DNA of 64,000 nucleotides from CAKUFA01 sp963618735 (GTDB taxonomy: Bacteria > Bacillota > Clostridia > Christensenellales > Aristaeellaceae). A program made the position numbers and the translations under genes. The notes under the pieces are model-generated. The model searched no databases. It worked only from the letters and a program-made list of their open reading frames with translations, and was not told where the DNA came from. Positions within the stretch are counted from its first letter, which is position 1. Each line of letters opens with the position of its first letter. Shown in pieces: positions 33,865 through 43,423 of this stretch. The stretch covers positions 1-64,000 of the forward strand of contig CAVEUM010000008.1 in NCBI GenBank assembly GCA_963618735.1. The letters run 5' to 3'.

Positions 33865-33879
33865 GGGAGGCCGAAAACG

Positions 33880-34881
33880 ATGCGTAAACCTCGAATTCTT
33901 GTGGTAGGCAGCATTTCTATGGACATGACGGCGGTTACGGGCGTTTTCCCTGCATCGGGGGAAACGGTGCTTGGCAAGGGATTCTCCAGTGCCACGGGCG
34001 GCAAGGGATCCAATCAGGCAGTGCAGGCCGCGCTGCTGGGTGCGGATGTGACCATGATTGCCAAGGTGGGGAAGGATGCCTTTGCCAAAGAAGTGCTGGC
34101 ATCAACGGCTGCGGCAGGCGTGAAGACAGAACATTTTCTGCAGGATGATAGCGGCGCACCGACGGGCGTGGCCATCATTTTGCTGGAAGAGGATGAGCAG
34201 GGCAATCGAAAGAACCGCATCATCGTTCTCTCCGGCGCCAATATGACCCTGACGGTGGAAGATGTGGCCTTCCTGAAGGAGAGCATCGCCGAGTATGATC
34301 TGGTGATGCTCCAGTTTGAAATCCCGATGGCGGTGAACACGGCGGTGGCTCAGTGGGCGAAAGCCAAGGGCGTTCCTGTGATGGTGAACCCCGCCCCTGC
34401 GGCACCTATGCCGGAGGAACTGCTGCAATGCACGACGTATCTATCTCCCAATGAGCATGAGGCGGCGGCGCTGTCGGGTGTACCCATTCGCGTGACACCG
34501 GAACTAAACTTGGCAGACGTGCAGGAGGCAGCCGAGGCACTGCGCCGAAAAGGCGTGGAGAATGTGCTGATCACACTGGGCGAAAATGGCGCGGCGCTGA
34601 TGGATGGTCAAGGCCTGCATGTGATGCCCAGCGTACCCCATGTGGCAGTGGCAGACCCGACAGCCGCGGGTGACAGCTTTGTGGGAACGTTCTGCGTGGG
34701 ACTTTGCGCAGGGCTGACCAAACGCCAGGCCATGGATTTTGCCAGAAATGCTGCAGCAATCACGGTTTCCAGGGTCGGGGCGCAACCGAGCCTTCCCACG
34801 CTGCAGGAAGTTATGGCAGCACTGAAAGAGCATGGAGAATCGGATTTTCCGACAGATATGATGATAAACTGTGGAAAATAA
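33880..34881 (+). CDS. rbsK: Ribokinase (PfkB family)
   Basis: A 333-residue PfkB-family sugar kinase. Motifs: N-terminal ILVVGSISMDM, ATGGKGSNQAVQAALLGA, VNPAPA, and the ATP-site/catalytic Asp DPTAAGDSFVGTF. The overall pattern fits ribokinase, phosphorylating ribose at O5; related kinases for other pentoses or nucleosides cannot be excluded. Co-transcribed with the SGNH hydrolase, and followed by a strong terminator. Confidence 0.9.
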   Translation: MRKPRILVVGSISMDMTAVTGVFPASGETVLGKGFSSATGGKGSNQAVQAALLGADVTMIAKVGKDAFAKEVLASTAAAGVKTEHFLQDDSGAPTGVAIILLEEDEQGNRKNRIIVLSGANMTLTVEDVAFLKESIAEYDLVMLQFEIPMAVNTAVAQWAKAKGVPVMVNPAPAAPMPEELLQCTTYLSPNEHEAAALSGVPIRVTPELNLADVQEAAEALRRKGVENVLITLGENGAALMDGQGLHVMPSVPHVAVADPTAAGDSFVGTFCVGLCAGLTKRQAMDFARNAAAITVSRVGAQPSLPTLQEVMAALKEHGESDFPTDMMINCGK

Positions 34882-34897
34882 TCGGAAACAGACAGAC

Positions 34898-34931
34898 GGC
34901 AGAGAAACGGTGATGTTTCTCTGCCTTTTTT
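34898..34931 (+). terminator. Intrinsic terminator after ribokinase
   Basis: GGCAGAGAAAC and GTTTCTCTGCC form a perfect 11-bp stem, followed by TTTTTTT. Confidence 0.95.
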
Positions 34932-35063
34932 AGTTTTTCGCAATTTTTGTTTATCAAAGTGAATCAATTGTTCAGCTCTCAGCATGAGTGACGTGCCTGC
35001 AACAACTGAACAACGAAAATCCCTGTCACATATCGGATGTGATAAACGGAACGAAGAAGAAAT

Positions 35064-35099
35064 GTTTAGCTTGACGCTGAACAGATTTATCTGTATAAT
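35064..35099 (+). promoter_or_regulatory. Promoter and candidate operator of the LacI-controlled sugar operon
   Basis: TTGACG (35071-35076), 17 bases, TATAAT (35094-35099). The -35 lies inside an imperfect dyad GTTTAGC-N5-GCTGAAC (35064-35082). A second dyad ACAGAT-TT-ATCTGT fills the spacer. CTGAAC half-sites also occur upstream (TTGTTCAG at 34969 and CTGAACAA at 35006). These fit LacI-family binding. Confidence 0.75.
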
Positions 35100-35136
35100 A
35101 TAAACAACGCTAAAGCGAAAAAAAGGAATGATGCGT

Positions 35137-36165
35137 ATGGCAAAACCACGAGTCAGAGAGATTGCAGCGATTGCCAATGTATCCCCGGCAACGGTGAGCA
35201 ACGCGCTGAATGGCAAAAATGGCGTCAGCAAGGCAGTGGCAGAACGTGTGCTGGCGATTGCACGGGAGATGGGTTATCAGTGCCCGCCTCAGGAAGATAC
35301 ACGGCAGAATTATGTTCGCCTGGTGGTGTATCGCTCTAATGGCACTGTGTTAATGGATACGGTGTTCTTTGCTGAGCTGATTGAAAGCGTGCAGGAAGAA
35401 TGCAAGCAGGCTGGCATGGAGCTGATGATTACCCACCTGAATGCTTATCGCGGAGATGACACAAAGCAGCACGTGCAGGAAATTTGCTGCGAGGATTGCC
35501 GCGGCATTCTCCTTCTGGGAACGGAAATGAAGCAGGAAGAACTGGCGGCCTTTGCCGATTGCCGTTCACCGCTGGTGGTGCTGGACAATACCTGTGCTTT
35601 TGCGCCCTTTCATTCCGTGGCGATTGACAACAGGGGCGCTGCCTGTCTGGCGGTGAAGTTCCTGTATGAACGCGGACATCGGCGAATTGACCACATCACC
35701 AGTAACTTTGCCTTCAGCAACATTGAAGAGCGGGCAGAAGGCTTTGACAGTGCGCTGCGTCAATTCGGCCTCTCATCCCAGGATGCGAAGCTGTGGAAGG
35801 TGACACCCTCCATTGAAGGAGCTTATCAGGATATGAAGGCTCTGCTGAGCAAAAATGAAGATCCTCTGCCTACGGCATTCTTTGCGGCCAACGACCTGAT
35901 GGCCATCGGATGCATGCGCGCTCTGACGGAAGCGGGCTATCGCATACCGGAAGATATTTCGGTGATTGGCATGGATGATACCTCAGTGTGCGTTGCGTGC
36001 ACGCCGCAGCTGACCACCATTCATGTGTATCGCCGCATGCTGGCCACGACGGCGATTCGCACGCTGATGAGCATCACGCCCAATGTGCATGAAGGTTATA
36101 TGCAGGTAAGGGTTACCGTTGATGCTGTTCAGCGTGATTCGGTACGGAGCGTAAAGAGAGGGTAA
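35137..36165 (+). CDS. LacI-family transcriptional regulator
   Basis: A 342-residue regulator: helix-turn-helix VREIAAIANVSPATVSNALNGKNGVS and hinge, then a periplasmic-binding-protein-like sugar sensor domain (AIDNRGAACLAVKFL, FFAANDLMAIGCMRAL, VIGMDDTSVC). It is first gene of the glycosidase/sugar operon and its promoter contains dyads, so it is likely the local, autoregulating repressor with a sugar inducer. Three ATGs lie close together; the one at 35137 best fits the AAAAGGAA site. Confidence 0.9.
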   Translation: MAKPRVREIAAIANVSPATVSNALNGKNGVSKAVAERVLAIAREMGYQCPPQEDTRQNYVRLVVYRSNGTVLMDTVFFAELIESVQEECKQAGMELMITHLNAYRGDDTKQHVQEICCEDCRGILLLGTEMKQEELAAFADCRSPLVVLDNTCAFAPFHSVAIDNRGAACLAVKFLYERGHRRIDHITSNFAFSNIEERAEGFDSALRQFGLSSQDAKLWKVTPSIEGAYQDMKALLSKNEDPLPTAFFAANDLMAIGCMRALTEAGYRIPEDISVIGMDDTSVCVACTPQLTTIHVYRRMLATTAIRTLMSITPNVHEGYMQVRVTVDAVQRDSVRSVKRG

Positions 36166-36169
36166 GACC

Positions 36170-37420
36170 ATGACGAAGGAGCTTCAGGCAGATTACAACC
36201 GCCTGCATGACTATATTCTTGCCCATGCCAAAGACATGCTCAAGGAGCCCCGGGGATACATTCATTATCCCTTTATTGATCCCGGTTCCGTGTACAATGG
36301 CAATGTATGGGACTGGGATACCTACTGGTCAGCGTATGGCCTGATGAGCCTGTGGGACGAGTTTGACGCTGAAATGCAGGAGAAGATTCTTCTTCATACC
36401 ATGGGCAATGTGCGGAATTTCTTCGATCATCAACTGGAAGATGGTTATATTCCCATGATGATTGTGGATGACGGCAAGGGGGATGAAACCTACCTGAACC
36501 GCAAGCACAGGGAAGGCGTTCGGATGAACATGATGAAGCCCTTCCTTGCGTGCCAAACGCTGCTTGCCTCTGAGAAGGCCGGAAGTGCGGACTGGGCAAA
36601 GTGCTATGCGGAACCTTTCCGACGCTATCTTGATTATTACGATACTTATTTTCATGAGCACAGCGGCCTGTATGTCTGGCATGATGATATTATGATTGGC
36701 ATGGACAACGACCCTGCCAGCTTCGGCCGCCCGCAGGATTCTACGGCGAATATCTTCCTCAACGCGTTCATGATTCGCGAATTGGAGGCCATGCGCAAGC
36801 TGTACGAAAGCTGGCAGATGCCTGAGGAAGCGTCCTATTGCGAGGAAAAGCGGAAGCAGCTTGCGGAAAAAGTGCAGGCGGAGTGCTGGGACGAACGGGA
36901 TGGCTTCTTCTATTCAGTAGATGTGGATGTGCACACCAGACCCTACGATTGGTTCCACAAGGGACTGGGTGTATTCTGGAAGACGCTTCCCATTCGCATC
37001 CGCGTGTGGAGCGGATTTATCCCCCTTTACGCGGGCATTGCTACGGAGGAGCAGGCGGGAAAAATGCTTGCCTGGGCACAGGATGAAGCAACCTTCGCAT
37101 CACCTTATGGCATCCGCACCCTGGCACGAAATGAAAAAATGTATAACCTGTCGGCTACAAATAATCCCTCCAACTGGTTGGGACCCATCTGGCTGATTGC
37201 CAACTATGTGGTGTGCATGGCGCTGAATCGGTATGGATTCCGTGAAGAGGCACAGAGCATTGCGGCAAAATCGATCCATCTGTTGGGACGAGATCTTGAA
37301 CAAAACGGATGCCTGCATGAATATTACAGCCCGGAATCGGGCGAACCCGTTATGAATGGCGGTTTTATCAACTGGAACGTACTGGCGTTGTCCATGGCAA
37401 AAGAAACTGGACTTATATGA
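36170..37420 (+). CDS. GH63-like (alpha/alpha)6 glycoside hydrolase
   Basis: A 416-residue cytoplasmic glycosidase of the GH63/GH37-like fold (mannosylglycerate hydrolase MGH1-like type). Characteristic blocks: VWDWDTYWSAYGL, GRPQDSTANIFLNAF, VWSGFIPLYAGIA, ATNNPSNWLGPIW and HEYYSPESGEPVMNGGF. It lacks a signal peptide, so it acts on imported oligosaccharides. It begins four bases after the LacI gene. Substrate cannot be read from sequence; an alpha-linked gluco- or manno-configured sugar is typical. Confidence 0.82.
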   Translation: MTKELQADYNRLHDYILAHAKDMLKEPRGYIHYPFIDPGSVYNGNVWDWDTYWSAYGLMSLWDEFDAEMQEKILLHTMGNVRNFFDHQLEDGYIPMMIVDDGKGDETYLNRKHREGVRMNMMKPFLACQTLLASEKAGSADWAKCYAEPFRRYLDYYDTYFHEHSGLYVWHDDIMIGMDNDPASFGRPQDSTANIFLNAFMIRELEAMRKLYESWQMPEEASYCEEKRKQLAEKVQAECWDERDGFFYSVDVDVHTRPYDWFHKGLGVFWKTLPIRIRVWSGFIPLYAGIATEEQAGKMLAWAQDEATFASPYGIRTLARNEKMYNLSATNNPSNWLGPIWLIANYVVCMALNRYGFREEAQSIAAKSIHLLGRDLEQNGCLHEYYSPESGEPVMNGGFINWNVLALSMAKETGLI

Positions 37421-37443
37421 CTTGAGCGAAAGGAGCAACCAGC

Positions 37444-40191
37444 ATGATCATCACAGGCCTCAAAACCTGCCACGAGAAGCATCCCCTGGGGTATAACTTC
37501 ACGGAAGCAGTGCTAAGCTGGCGGGTGGAAGAAAGCAAAGGACAGAAGCAGACAGCCTCCCGTGTGGAGGTGTCCCTGAACCGAAACGATGCACAAACCG
37601 TCTATGATTCCGGCATGGTGGATACCGTGTGGGACGGCACTACGCTCCTTCATGGCATGGACAGCATTGGCTGGACGCTGCCCATGACCCTTGCCCCCAG
37701 AACCCGCTATTATTGGCGCGTCACCGTGCAGACGGACGCAGGAGAAAAGGCAACCAGTGACTGGACCTGGTTTGAAACCCCGAAGGGCGCAGACGAGCCC
37801 TGGCAGGCACAGTGGATTACGTCTCCCTTTGGACGGGAGGCACATCCTGTGTTCCGCAGGACGTTTGCTGCAAAAGAGAAGCCTGTGCAGGCACGGTGCT
37901 ACATTGCCGGCGTGGGTCTGTTTGAGCCTTGCCTCAATGGCAGGGTGATTGGCGAAGAGGTGCTTCGTCCCGGATTCCATTCCTATGACAGCTATTTGAT
38001 GTACCAAACCCTGGAGCTCGAGGTCGAAAAGGGAGAAAATACCTTTGATGTGCTGCTGGGTGAAGGCTGGTATATGGGTCGCTACGGCCTGAAAAGCTCC
38101 GCGCCCCGCTATGGCACGGAATATAAGCTGTTGGCGGAAATTCACCTGACCTATGCGGATGGTCATACCGAAGTCATTGGCACGGACGAAAACTGGATGG
38201 TCACCAGGTCCGCCGTTCTGATGGACAGCATCTACGATGGTGAGGAGCAGGATGCAAACCTGCCTGCCGGCGAGCCGATGGCGGCTGTGAAGACGGAAGC
38301 TCCCGCCGTGCCGCTGCAGCCGAGAAGCAATCCGCAAATCCTTATTCATGAGAAATTCACGCCCACCATTCTTCCTACCGATGATACGGTGCTGGATATG
38401 GGGCAGAACTTTGCCGGCTGGTGCGGCTTCTGGTGCGATGCACCCAAGGGCACGGAGATTCGCCTCCTTTATGGCGAGCACGTGCTGAACGGCACCATCT
38501 ATCGGGACAACCTGCGGGGCGCCAAGTGCATCTTCCGCTATGTGTCGGATGGCGTGCCGCGCTTCGTGCAGCCGCACTTCACCTACTATGGCTTCCGCTA
38601 TGTGAAGGTGGAAGGCTGGGGCAAACCCCTTGATCCAAAGGCGTTTGTGGGCTGCGCTGTGTATTCCGATGTGGAGGAAACAGGCAGGGTGGAAACCAGC
38701 GATCCTATGGTGAACAGGCTGTACCTGAACAGCAAGTGGAGCCTGAAGAGCAACTTCCTTGATATTCCCACGGACTGCCCTCAGCGGGATGAACGCATGG
38801 GCTGGACGGGTGATATTCAGATTTTCTGCGACACGGCCTGCTATCACGCAGATGTGGCAGACTTCATGAAGAAATTCATGGAGGATCTTCGCTGCGAGCA
38901 GAAGCTGCTAAACGGCAGCGTTCCCTGCGTGGCGCCTATGTGCAAGTATGAGCTGAATGGCGTGTCCGCCTGGGGCGATGCCGCCTGTGTCATTCCGTGG
39001 CAGCTTTATCTGCACTACGGAGACAAGGCGCTTTTGCGGCAGGAATATCCTGGCATGAAGGACTGGGTGGACTGGATTGCGCGGGAAAATGACCGCCACC
39101 ACTGCGGCTATATCTGGGGCGGCAATGCCCAGCTGGGCGACTGGCTGGCACTGGATGGCACCAGCGTTTACGGCGGAACGGACAGAACCTATGTGGCTAC
39201 TGCATATTACTACTATTCCACTTTCCTGACGGCTCAGGCGGCAGAGATTCTTGGCCTGAAAGAAGATGCGGCAACGTATACGGAGCTTGCATCCCATATC
39301 CGTGACGCATTCCAAAAGGAATATTTCACTCCGTCAGGCAGAATTGCCATCGAAACGCAGACGGCCTGCGTGATGGCACTGTACCTGCACCTTGTGCCCG
39401 AAAATGCGCAGGAGAAAACCTGCTGCACACTGGCAAGACTCATTGAAGAAAACGGCTACAAGCTGCAGACGGGCTTTGTGGGAACGCCGTGGCTTCTGCC
39501 TGTGCTGTGCGACATCGGACGGGAAGACCTGGCATACACCCTTCTTCTCCGCAAGGAATATCCCGGCTGGCTGTATGAGGTGGGGAAGGGCGCAACCACC
39601 ATCTGGGAGCGGTGGAATTCCATTGAGCCCGATGGCTGCATGAACCGTGACGGCATGAATTCTCTGAATCACTACGCCTACGGCTCCATCGCTGCATGGA
39701 TGTATCGCTCCATGGCCGGCCTGCACGCGGATACAGCAGGCGGCAGATTCATGAAGATTGCACCGCTGCCGGATCAGCGGATTCCTTCCTGCAAGGCGGA
39801 ATACACATCTCCCGGCGGAACATGGCGCACGGAATGGCACTACGAAGGCGATACCTGGCACCTGACAGTGCAAGTTCCCTTCGGCTGTGAGGCAGACCTC
39901 GTGATGCCTGACGGCAAGACGGAGCACCTTCTGCCCGGCGAAACGCAGCATGTTGCTGTGATGGAAAAACAGTATTATTCGCTGGATTCTTCCCTGGATG
40001 CTCTCCTTGGCTACGAGCCGACACGGCAGGTCATTCAGGAAATGTTCCCCAGAGCCATTCGCGGCGTTGCCTTCCAGTATGAAATGCATACCATGCGGCA
40101 GCTGGTTTCGTCTCCCTTCTCGGAAATCAGTGATGAAGAAATTGAAGCGCTGGACAGTGCTTTGAAGAAAATCCCCGTGCAAATCGATTGA
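37444..40191 (+). CDS. Alpha-L-rhamnosidase (GH78)
   Basis: A 915-residue GH78 enzyme. Two N-terminal beta domains (PRTRYYWRVTVQTDAGE, then PVFRRTFAAKEKPVQARCYI) precede the (alpha/alpha)6 catalytic domain with the signature DCPQRDERMGWTGDIQ carrying acidic catalytic residues, and IWERWNSIEPDG and SLNHYAYGSIAAWMY. No signal peptide. It removes terminal alpha-L-rhamnose from plant pectin side chains or flavonoid glycosides. A C-terminal extension of about 80 residues (from about 835) is helical and acidic, with no motif recognised. Start has AAAGGAG. Confidence 0.93.
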   Translation: MIITGLKTCHEKHPLGYNFTEAVLSWRVEESKGQKQTASRVEVSLNRNDAQTVYDSGMVDTVWDGTTLLHGMDSIGWTLPMTLAPRTRYYWRVTVQTDAGEKATSDWTWFETPKGADEPWQAQWITSPFGREAHPVFRRTFAAKEKPVQARCYIAGVGLFEPCLNGRVIGEEVLRPGFHSYDSYLMYQTLELEVEKGENTFDVLLGEGWYMGRYGLKSSAPRYGTEYKLLAEIHLTYADGHTEVIGTDENWMVTRSAVLMDSIYDGEEQDANLPAGEPMAAVKTEAPAVPLQPRSNPQILIHEKFTPTILPTDDTVLDMGQNFAGWCGFWCDAPKGTEIRLLYGEHVLNGTIYRDNLRGAKCIFRYVSDGVPRFVQPHFTYYGFRYVKVEGWGKPLDPKAFVGCAVYSDVEETGRVETSDPMVNRLYLNSKWSLKSNFLDIPTDCPQRDERMGWTGDIQIFCDTACYHADVADFMKKFMEDLRCEQKLLNGSVPCVAPMCKYELNGVSAWGDAACVIPWQLYLHYGDKALLRQEYPGMKDWVDWIARENDRHHCGYIWGGNAQLGDWLALDGTSVYGGTDRTYVATAYYYYSTFLTAQAAEILGLKEDAATYTELASHIRDAFQKEYFTPSGRIAIETQTACVMALYLHLVPENAQEKTCCTLARLIEENGYKLQTGFVGTPWLLPVLCDIGREDLAYTLLLRKEYPGWLYEVGKGATTIWERWNSIEPDGCMNRDGMNSLNHYAYGSIAAWMYRSMAGLHADTAGGRFMKIAPLPDQRIPSCKAEYTSPGGTWRTEWHYEGDTWHLTVQVPFGCEADLVMPDGKTEHLLPGETQHVAVMEKQYYSLDSSLDALLGYEPTRQVIQEMFPRAIRGVAFQYEMHTMRQLVSSPFSEISDEEIEALDSALKKIPVQID

Positions 40192-40206
40192 AAAGGAGAA
40201 ATATCC

Positions 40207-41628
40207 ATGAGGAACATCAAGCTTGGTTTTGCCCCTACCCGACGCGCGATTTTCAGTGCCCCTGCGGCGGTCACCTTCCGCAACCTGACGGCTAACCGCC
40301 TGAAGGAATTGAACGTTGACTTCGTGGACATTGACGATGTGAACGATGAAGGCCTTCTCTACGATGACGCAGGCCTTGAAAAGATCATTGCCAAGTTCAA
40401 GGCGGAAAAGGTGGACGGCCTGTTCCTGGCACATTGCAACTTTGGTACGGAATACGAGTGCGCCCGTCTGGCGAAGGCACTGAATGTGCCTGTGCTGCTG
40501 TGGGGCCCCCGTGATGAGCGTCCCGATGAAAACGGCATGCGCCTCCGCGACAGCCAGTGCGGATTGTTTGCAACAGGCAAGGTGCTCCGTCGCTTCCATG
40601 TGCCCTTCACCTACATGAACAACTGCAACCTGGAGGACAAGGAGTTTGAACGCGGCGTGAAGGACTTCCTGGCAGTGTGCAATGTGGTGCGCACCTTCCG
40701 CCATACCCGCATTCTGCAGATTGGCCCCCGCCCCTTCGATTTCTGGTCCACCATGTGCAACGAAGGTGAATTGCTGGAGAAGTTCAACATCCAGCTGTCT
40801 CCCATTCCGCTGCCTGAACTGTATGCGGAAATGAAGAAGTGGCGGGAAGAAAAGACAGAGGTCGCTAAGGTCGTGGCCTACTGCAAGGAAAATATGACCT
40901 GCCGCATTGATGATGCAGGGTTGGAATCCGTGGCTGCACTGAAGGTGGCTATGAAGAGCCTGGCAACCAAGTATGGCTGCAACGCCATTGCCATCCAGTG
41001 CTGGAATGCCTTGCAGGACGAAATTAACATCATGCCCTGCGCCGCCAATGCGCTGCTGAATGAGGAAGGTATCCCGGTGGTGTGCGAAACGGACATCCAT
41101 GGTGCCATTTCTCAGCTGATTGCCGAGGCCGCCTCCATGAACGAGCGCCGCGTCATGTTCTCTGACTGGACGGTGCGTCACCCTGATAATGACAATGGCG
41201 AGCTCCTGCAGCATTGCGGTCCCTGGCCCATCTCTGTGGCGAAGGAGAAGCCCACCATCTGTGTGCCTGTAGCCTTCCCGCAGAACGGCGCTGTATCTGC
41301 CGAGGCCAAGCACGGCCCCATGAGCCTGGTGCGCTTTGACGGCGATGACGGCGAATATTCCATTCTGCTGGGACATGCCAAGGGTATTGAAGGCCCCTGG
41401 ACCCGCGGCACCTATGTATGGGTGGAGGTTGCCAACCTGAAGCGCCTGGAAGCCAAGGTAGTGGAAGGCCCCTATATCCATCACGTGGCGGCCATCCATG
41501 GCGACGTGGTGCCTGTGGTGTATGAAGCCTGCAAGTATATCGGCGTGAAGCCTGACCTGTATGATCCCATTGAGGACAAGGTGCAGGCCTATCTCCACGG
41601 CGAAGATGTTGTGTTTGATGAGGTGTAA
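40207..41628 (+). CDS. L-fucose/arabinose isomerase-family aldose isomerase
   Basis: A 473-residue protein of the fucose-isomerase fold: N-terminal Rossmann-like part (KLGFAPTRRAIF, DGLFLAHCNFGTEYECARLAK), then a C-terminal metal-binding beta domain with VCETDIHGAI and HHVAAIHGDV, whose Glu/Asp/His are plausible Mn ligands. Members interconvert aldoses and ketoses. Neighbouring kinase and transketolase imply that the ketose is phosphorylated and then split by two-carbon transfer. Candidate substrates are apiose, a pentose or a deoxyhexose. The exact sugar is unknown. Confidence 0.82.
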   Translation: MRNIKLGFAPTRRAIFSAPAAVTFRNLTANRLKELNVDFVDIDDVNDEGLLYDDAGLEKIIAKFKAEKVDGLFLAHCNFGTEYECARLAKALNVPVLLWGPRDERPDENGMRLRDSQCGLFATGKVLRRFHVPFTYMNNCNLEDKEFERGVKDFLAVCNVVRTFRHTRILQIGPRPFDFWSTMCNEGELLEKFNIQLSPIPLPELYAEMKKWREEKTEVAKVVAYCKENMTCRIDDAGLESVAALKVAMKSLATKYGCNAIAIQCWNALQDEINIMPCAANALLNEEGIPVVCETDIHGAISQLIAEAASMNERRVMFSDWTVRHPDNDNGELLQHCGPWPISVAKEKPTICVPVAFPQNGAVSAEAKHGPMSLVRFDGDDGEYSILLGHAKGIEGPWTRGTYVWVEVANLKRLEAKVVEGPYIHHVAAIHGDVVPVVYEACKYIGVKPDLYDPIEDKVQAYLHGEDVVFDEV

Positions 41629-41631
41629 GCA

Positions 41632-42465
41632 ATGAGACAGGATCTTACGGCGCTGTCCTACCATCTTCGCCAGCATGTGCTGGATATTGTGATGGCGGGC
41701 AAGGGCGGACACATCGGCGGTGACATGAGCGTGATTGACGTGCTGGTCACCCTGTACTTCGATCAGATGAACATTTCCCCGGAAAATCAGGATGATCCCA
41801 ACCGTGACCTGTTTGTGCTCAGCAAGGGTCATTCGGTGGAGGCTCTGTACGCCGTGCTGGCGGAAAAGGGCTTCTTCCCCTATGAACAGGTGCTGGCAGA
41901 ATTCAGCAAGTTTGGCTCCAAGTTTATCGGTCATCCCAATAACAAGCTGCCGGGCATTGAGATGAACAGCGGCTCTCTGGGTCACGGCCTGCCGGTGTCC
42001 ATCGGCATGGCCATCGCCGCAAAAATGGATAATCGCCCCACCCGTGTGTACACCGTGATGGGTGACGGCGAATTGGCCGAGGGTTCCGTATGGGAAGGCG
42101 CCATGGCAGGCGGTCACTACAAGCTGGACAATCTGTGTGCGGTGGTGGATCGCAACCGTCTGCAGATTTCCGGCAGCACGGAGGATGTCATGAGTCAGGA
42201 CGACCAGTGCACCCGCTGGGCAAGCTTTGGCTGGCACGCCATTTCCGTTCCCGGCAATGACATTTCTGCCCTGCATAATGCCTTTGAGGAAGCCAAAGCG
42301 ACCAAGGGTCAGCCCACGGTGATTATTGCCAACACCACCAAGGGTTGCGGCTCGCCTGTGATGGAGAACAAGGCCAACTGGCATCACAAGGTGCCCACGG
42401 CTGAGGAGTATGCGCAGATCATGAGCGACCTGAAGGCCAGAGAGGAGGCGGCGCGTCATGAATAA
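41632..42465 (+). CDS. Transketolase, N-terminal (TPP-binding) subunit
   Basis: A 277-residue split-transketolase alpha subunit: GKGGHIGGDMSVIDVL, SKGHSVEALYAVL, SLGHGLPVSIGMA and the TPP motif MGDGELAEGSVWEGAM. It pairs with the next gene, which it overlaps by eight bases. Split transketolases in sugar operons are often specific; the AptA/AptB apulose-4-phosphate transketolase is one example. Housekeeping pentose-phosphate use is less likely given the dedicated operon. Confidence 0.93.
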   Translation: MRQDLTALSYHLRQHVLDIVMAGKGGHIGGDMSVIDVLVTLYFDQMNISPENQDDPNRDLFVLSKGHSVEALYAVLAEKGFFPYEQVLAEFSKFGSKFIGHPNNKLPGIEMNSGSLGHGLPVSIGMAIAAKMDNRPTRVYTVMGDGELAEGSVWEGAMAGGHYKLDNLCAVVDRNRLQISGSTEDVMSQDDQCTRWASFGWHAISVPGNDISALHNAFEEAKATKGQPTVIIANTTKGCGSPVMENKANWHHKVPTAEEYAQIMSDLKAREEAARHE

Positions 42466-43402
42466 GATTCCGAATCGTCAGGCAATTTGTGAAGTGCTGA
42501 TGGAAAAGGCGGCAGAGGACAAGGATATTGTGGTGCTCTGCTCGGACAGCCGCGGCAGTGCGTCCCTTGCTCCCTTTGCGCAGCAGTATCCCAAGCAGTT
42601 TGTGGAAATCGGTATTGCTGAGCAGAATCTGGTGAGCATCAGCGCAGGCCTTGCCAAGTGCGGCAAAAAGCCCTTCGCCGCATCACCTGCTTGCTTCCTG
42701 TCTACCAGAAGCTATGAACAGTGCAAGGTGGATGTGAGCTACAGCAATACCAATGTGAAGCTCATCGGCATCAGCGGCGGCATCAGCTACGGTGCTCTGG
42801 GCATGAGCCATCATTCTGCCCAGGATATTGCCGCTATGAGCGCCATTCCCAACATGCGGGTATATCTGCCCAGTGACCGCCATCAGACGCGGAAGCTGAT
42901 TGAAAGTCTCCTGCAGGATCAAAAGCCGGCCTATATCCGCGTGGGACGCAATCCTGTAGAGGATATCTACGAGGAAAACAATACGCCTTTTGAAATGGAC
43001 AAGGCCACGGTGCTGATGGGCGGCGAAAACACGGACGTGGTGCTCGTTGCCTGCGGTGAGATGGTTCGCCCTGCGAAATTGGCAGGGGAAGCACTGAATA
43101 GTCAGGGCATTTCCTGCACGGTGCTGGACATGTACTGCGTCAAGCCCCTTGACCGTGAAGCAGTCATCCGTGCTGCAAAGGGCGCCAAGCTGGTGGTAAC
43201 CGTGGAAGAGCATGCACCCTTTGGCGGACTGGGCTCCATGGTGGCACAGGTGGTCAGCGAAAATTGTCCCACCTATGTAACGGAGCTGGCACTGCCCGAC
43301 GCACCTGTGATTACGGGCACCTCGCAGGAAGTGTTTGATTACTATGGACTGAACGCAGACGGCATTGTGAATACGGTGACGGAAAAGCTGAAGCACATTT
43401 GA
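42458..43402 (+). CDS. Transketolase, C-terminal (pyrimidine-binding) subunit
   Basis: A 314-residue beta subunit: VEIGIAEQNLVSISAGLAKCG with the cofactor-activating Glu, the GGISYGALGMSHHSAQDIA substrate loop, and C-terminal VTVEEHAPFGGLGSMVAQV. Together with the preceding gene it makes a complete transketolase. Good ribosome site GAGGAGG inside the upstream gene. Confidence 0.93.
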   Translation: MNKIPNRQAICEVLMEKAAEDKDIVVLCSDSRGSASLAPFAQQYPKQFVEIGIAEQNLVSISAGLAKCGKKPFAASPACFLSTRSYEQCKVDVSYSNTNVKLIGISGGISYGALGMSHHSAQDIAAMSAIPNMRVYLPSDRHQTRKLIESLLQDQKPAYIRVGRNPVEDIYEENNTPFEMDKATVLMGGENTDVVLVACGEMVRPAKLAGEALNSQGISCTVLDMYCVKPLDREAVIRAAKGAKLVVTVEEHAPFGGLGSMVAQVVSENCPTYVTELALPDAPVITGTSQEVFDYYGLNADGIVNTVTEKLKHI

Positions 43403-43423
43403 TCGAAAGGGAGGTGTGACCCG

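Noticed and set aside
39334..42459. A very long minus-strand open frame opposite the rhamnosidase, isomerase and transketolase genes
   Set aside because: It is a shadow of GC-rich codon use in the real plus-strand genes: His/Gly/Arg-rich, no domain, no ribosome site. Several similar long antisense frames (for example 8450-10363 and 42683-44905) were rejected for the same reason.
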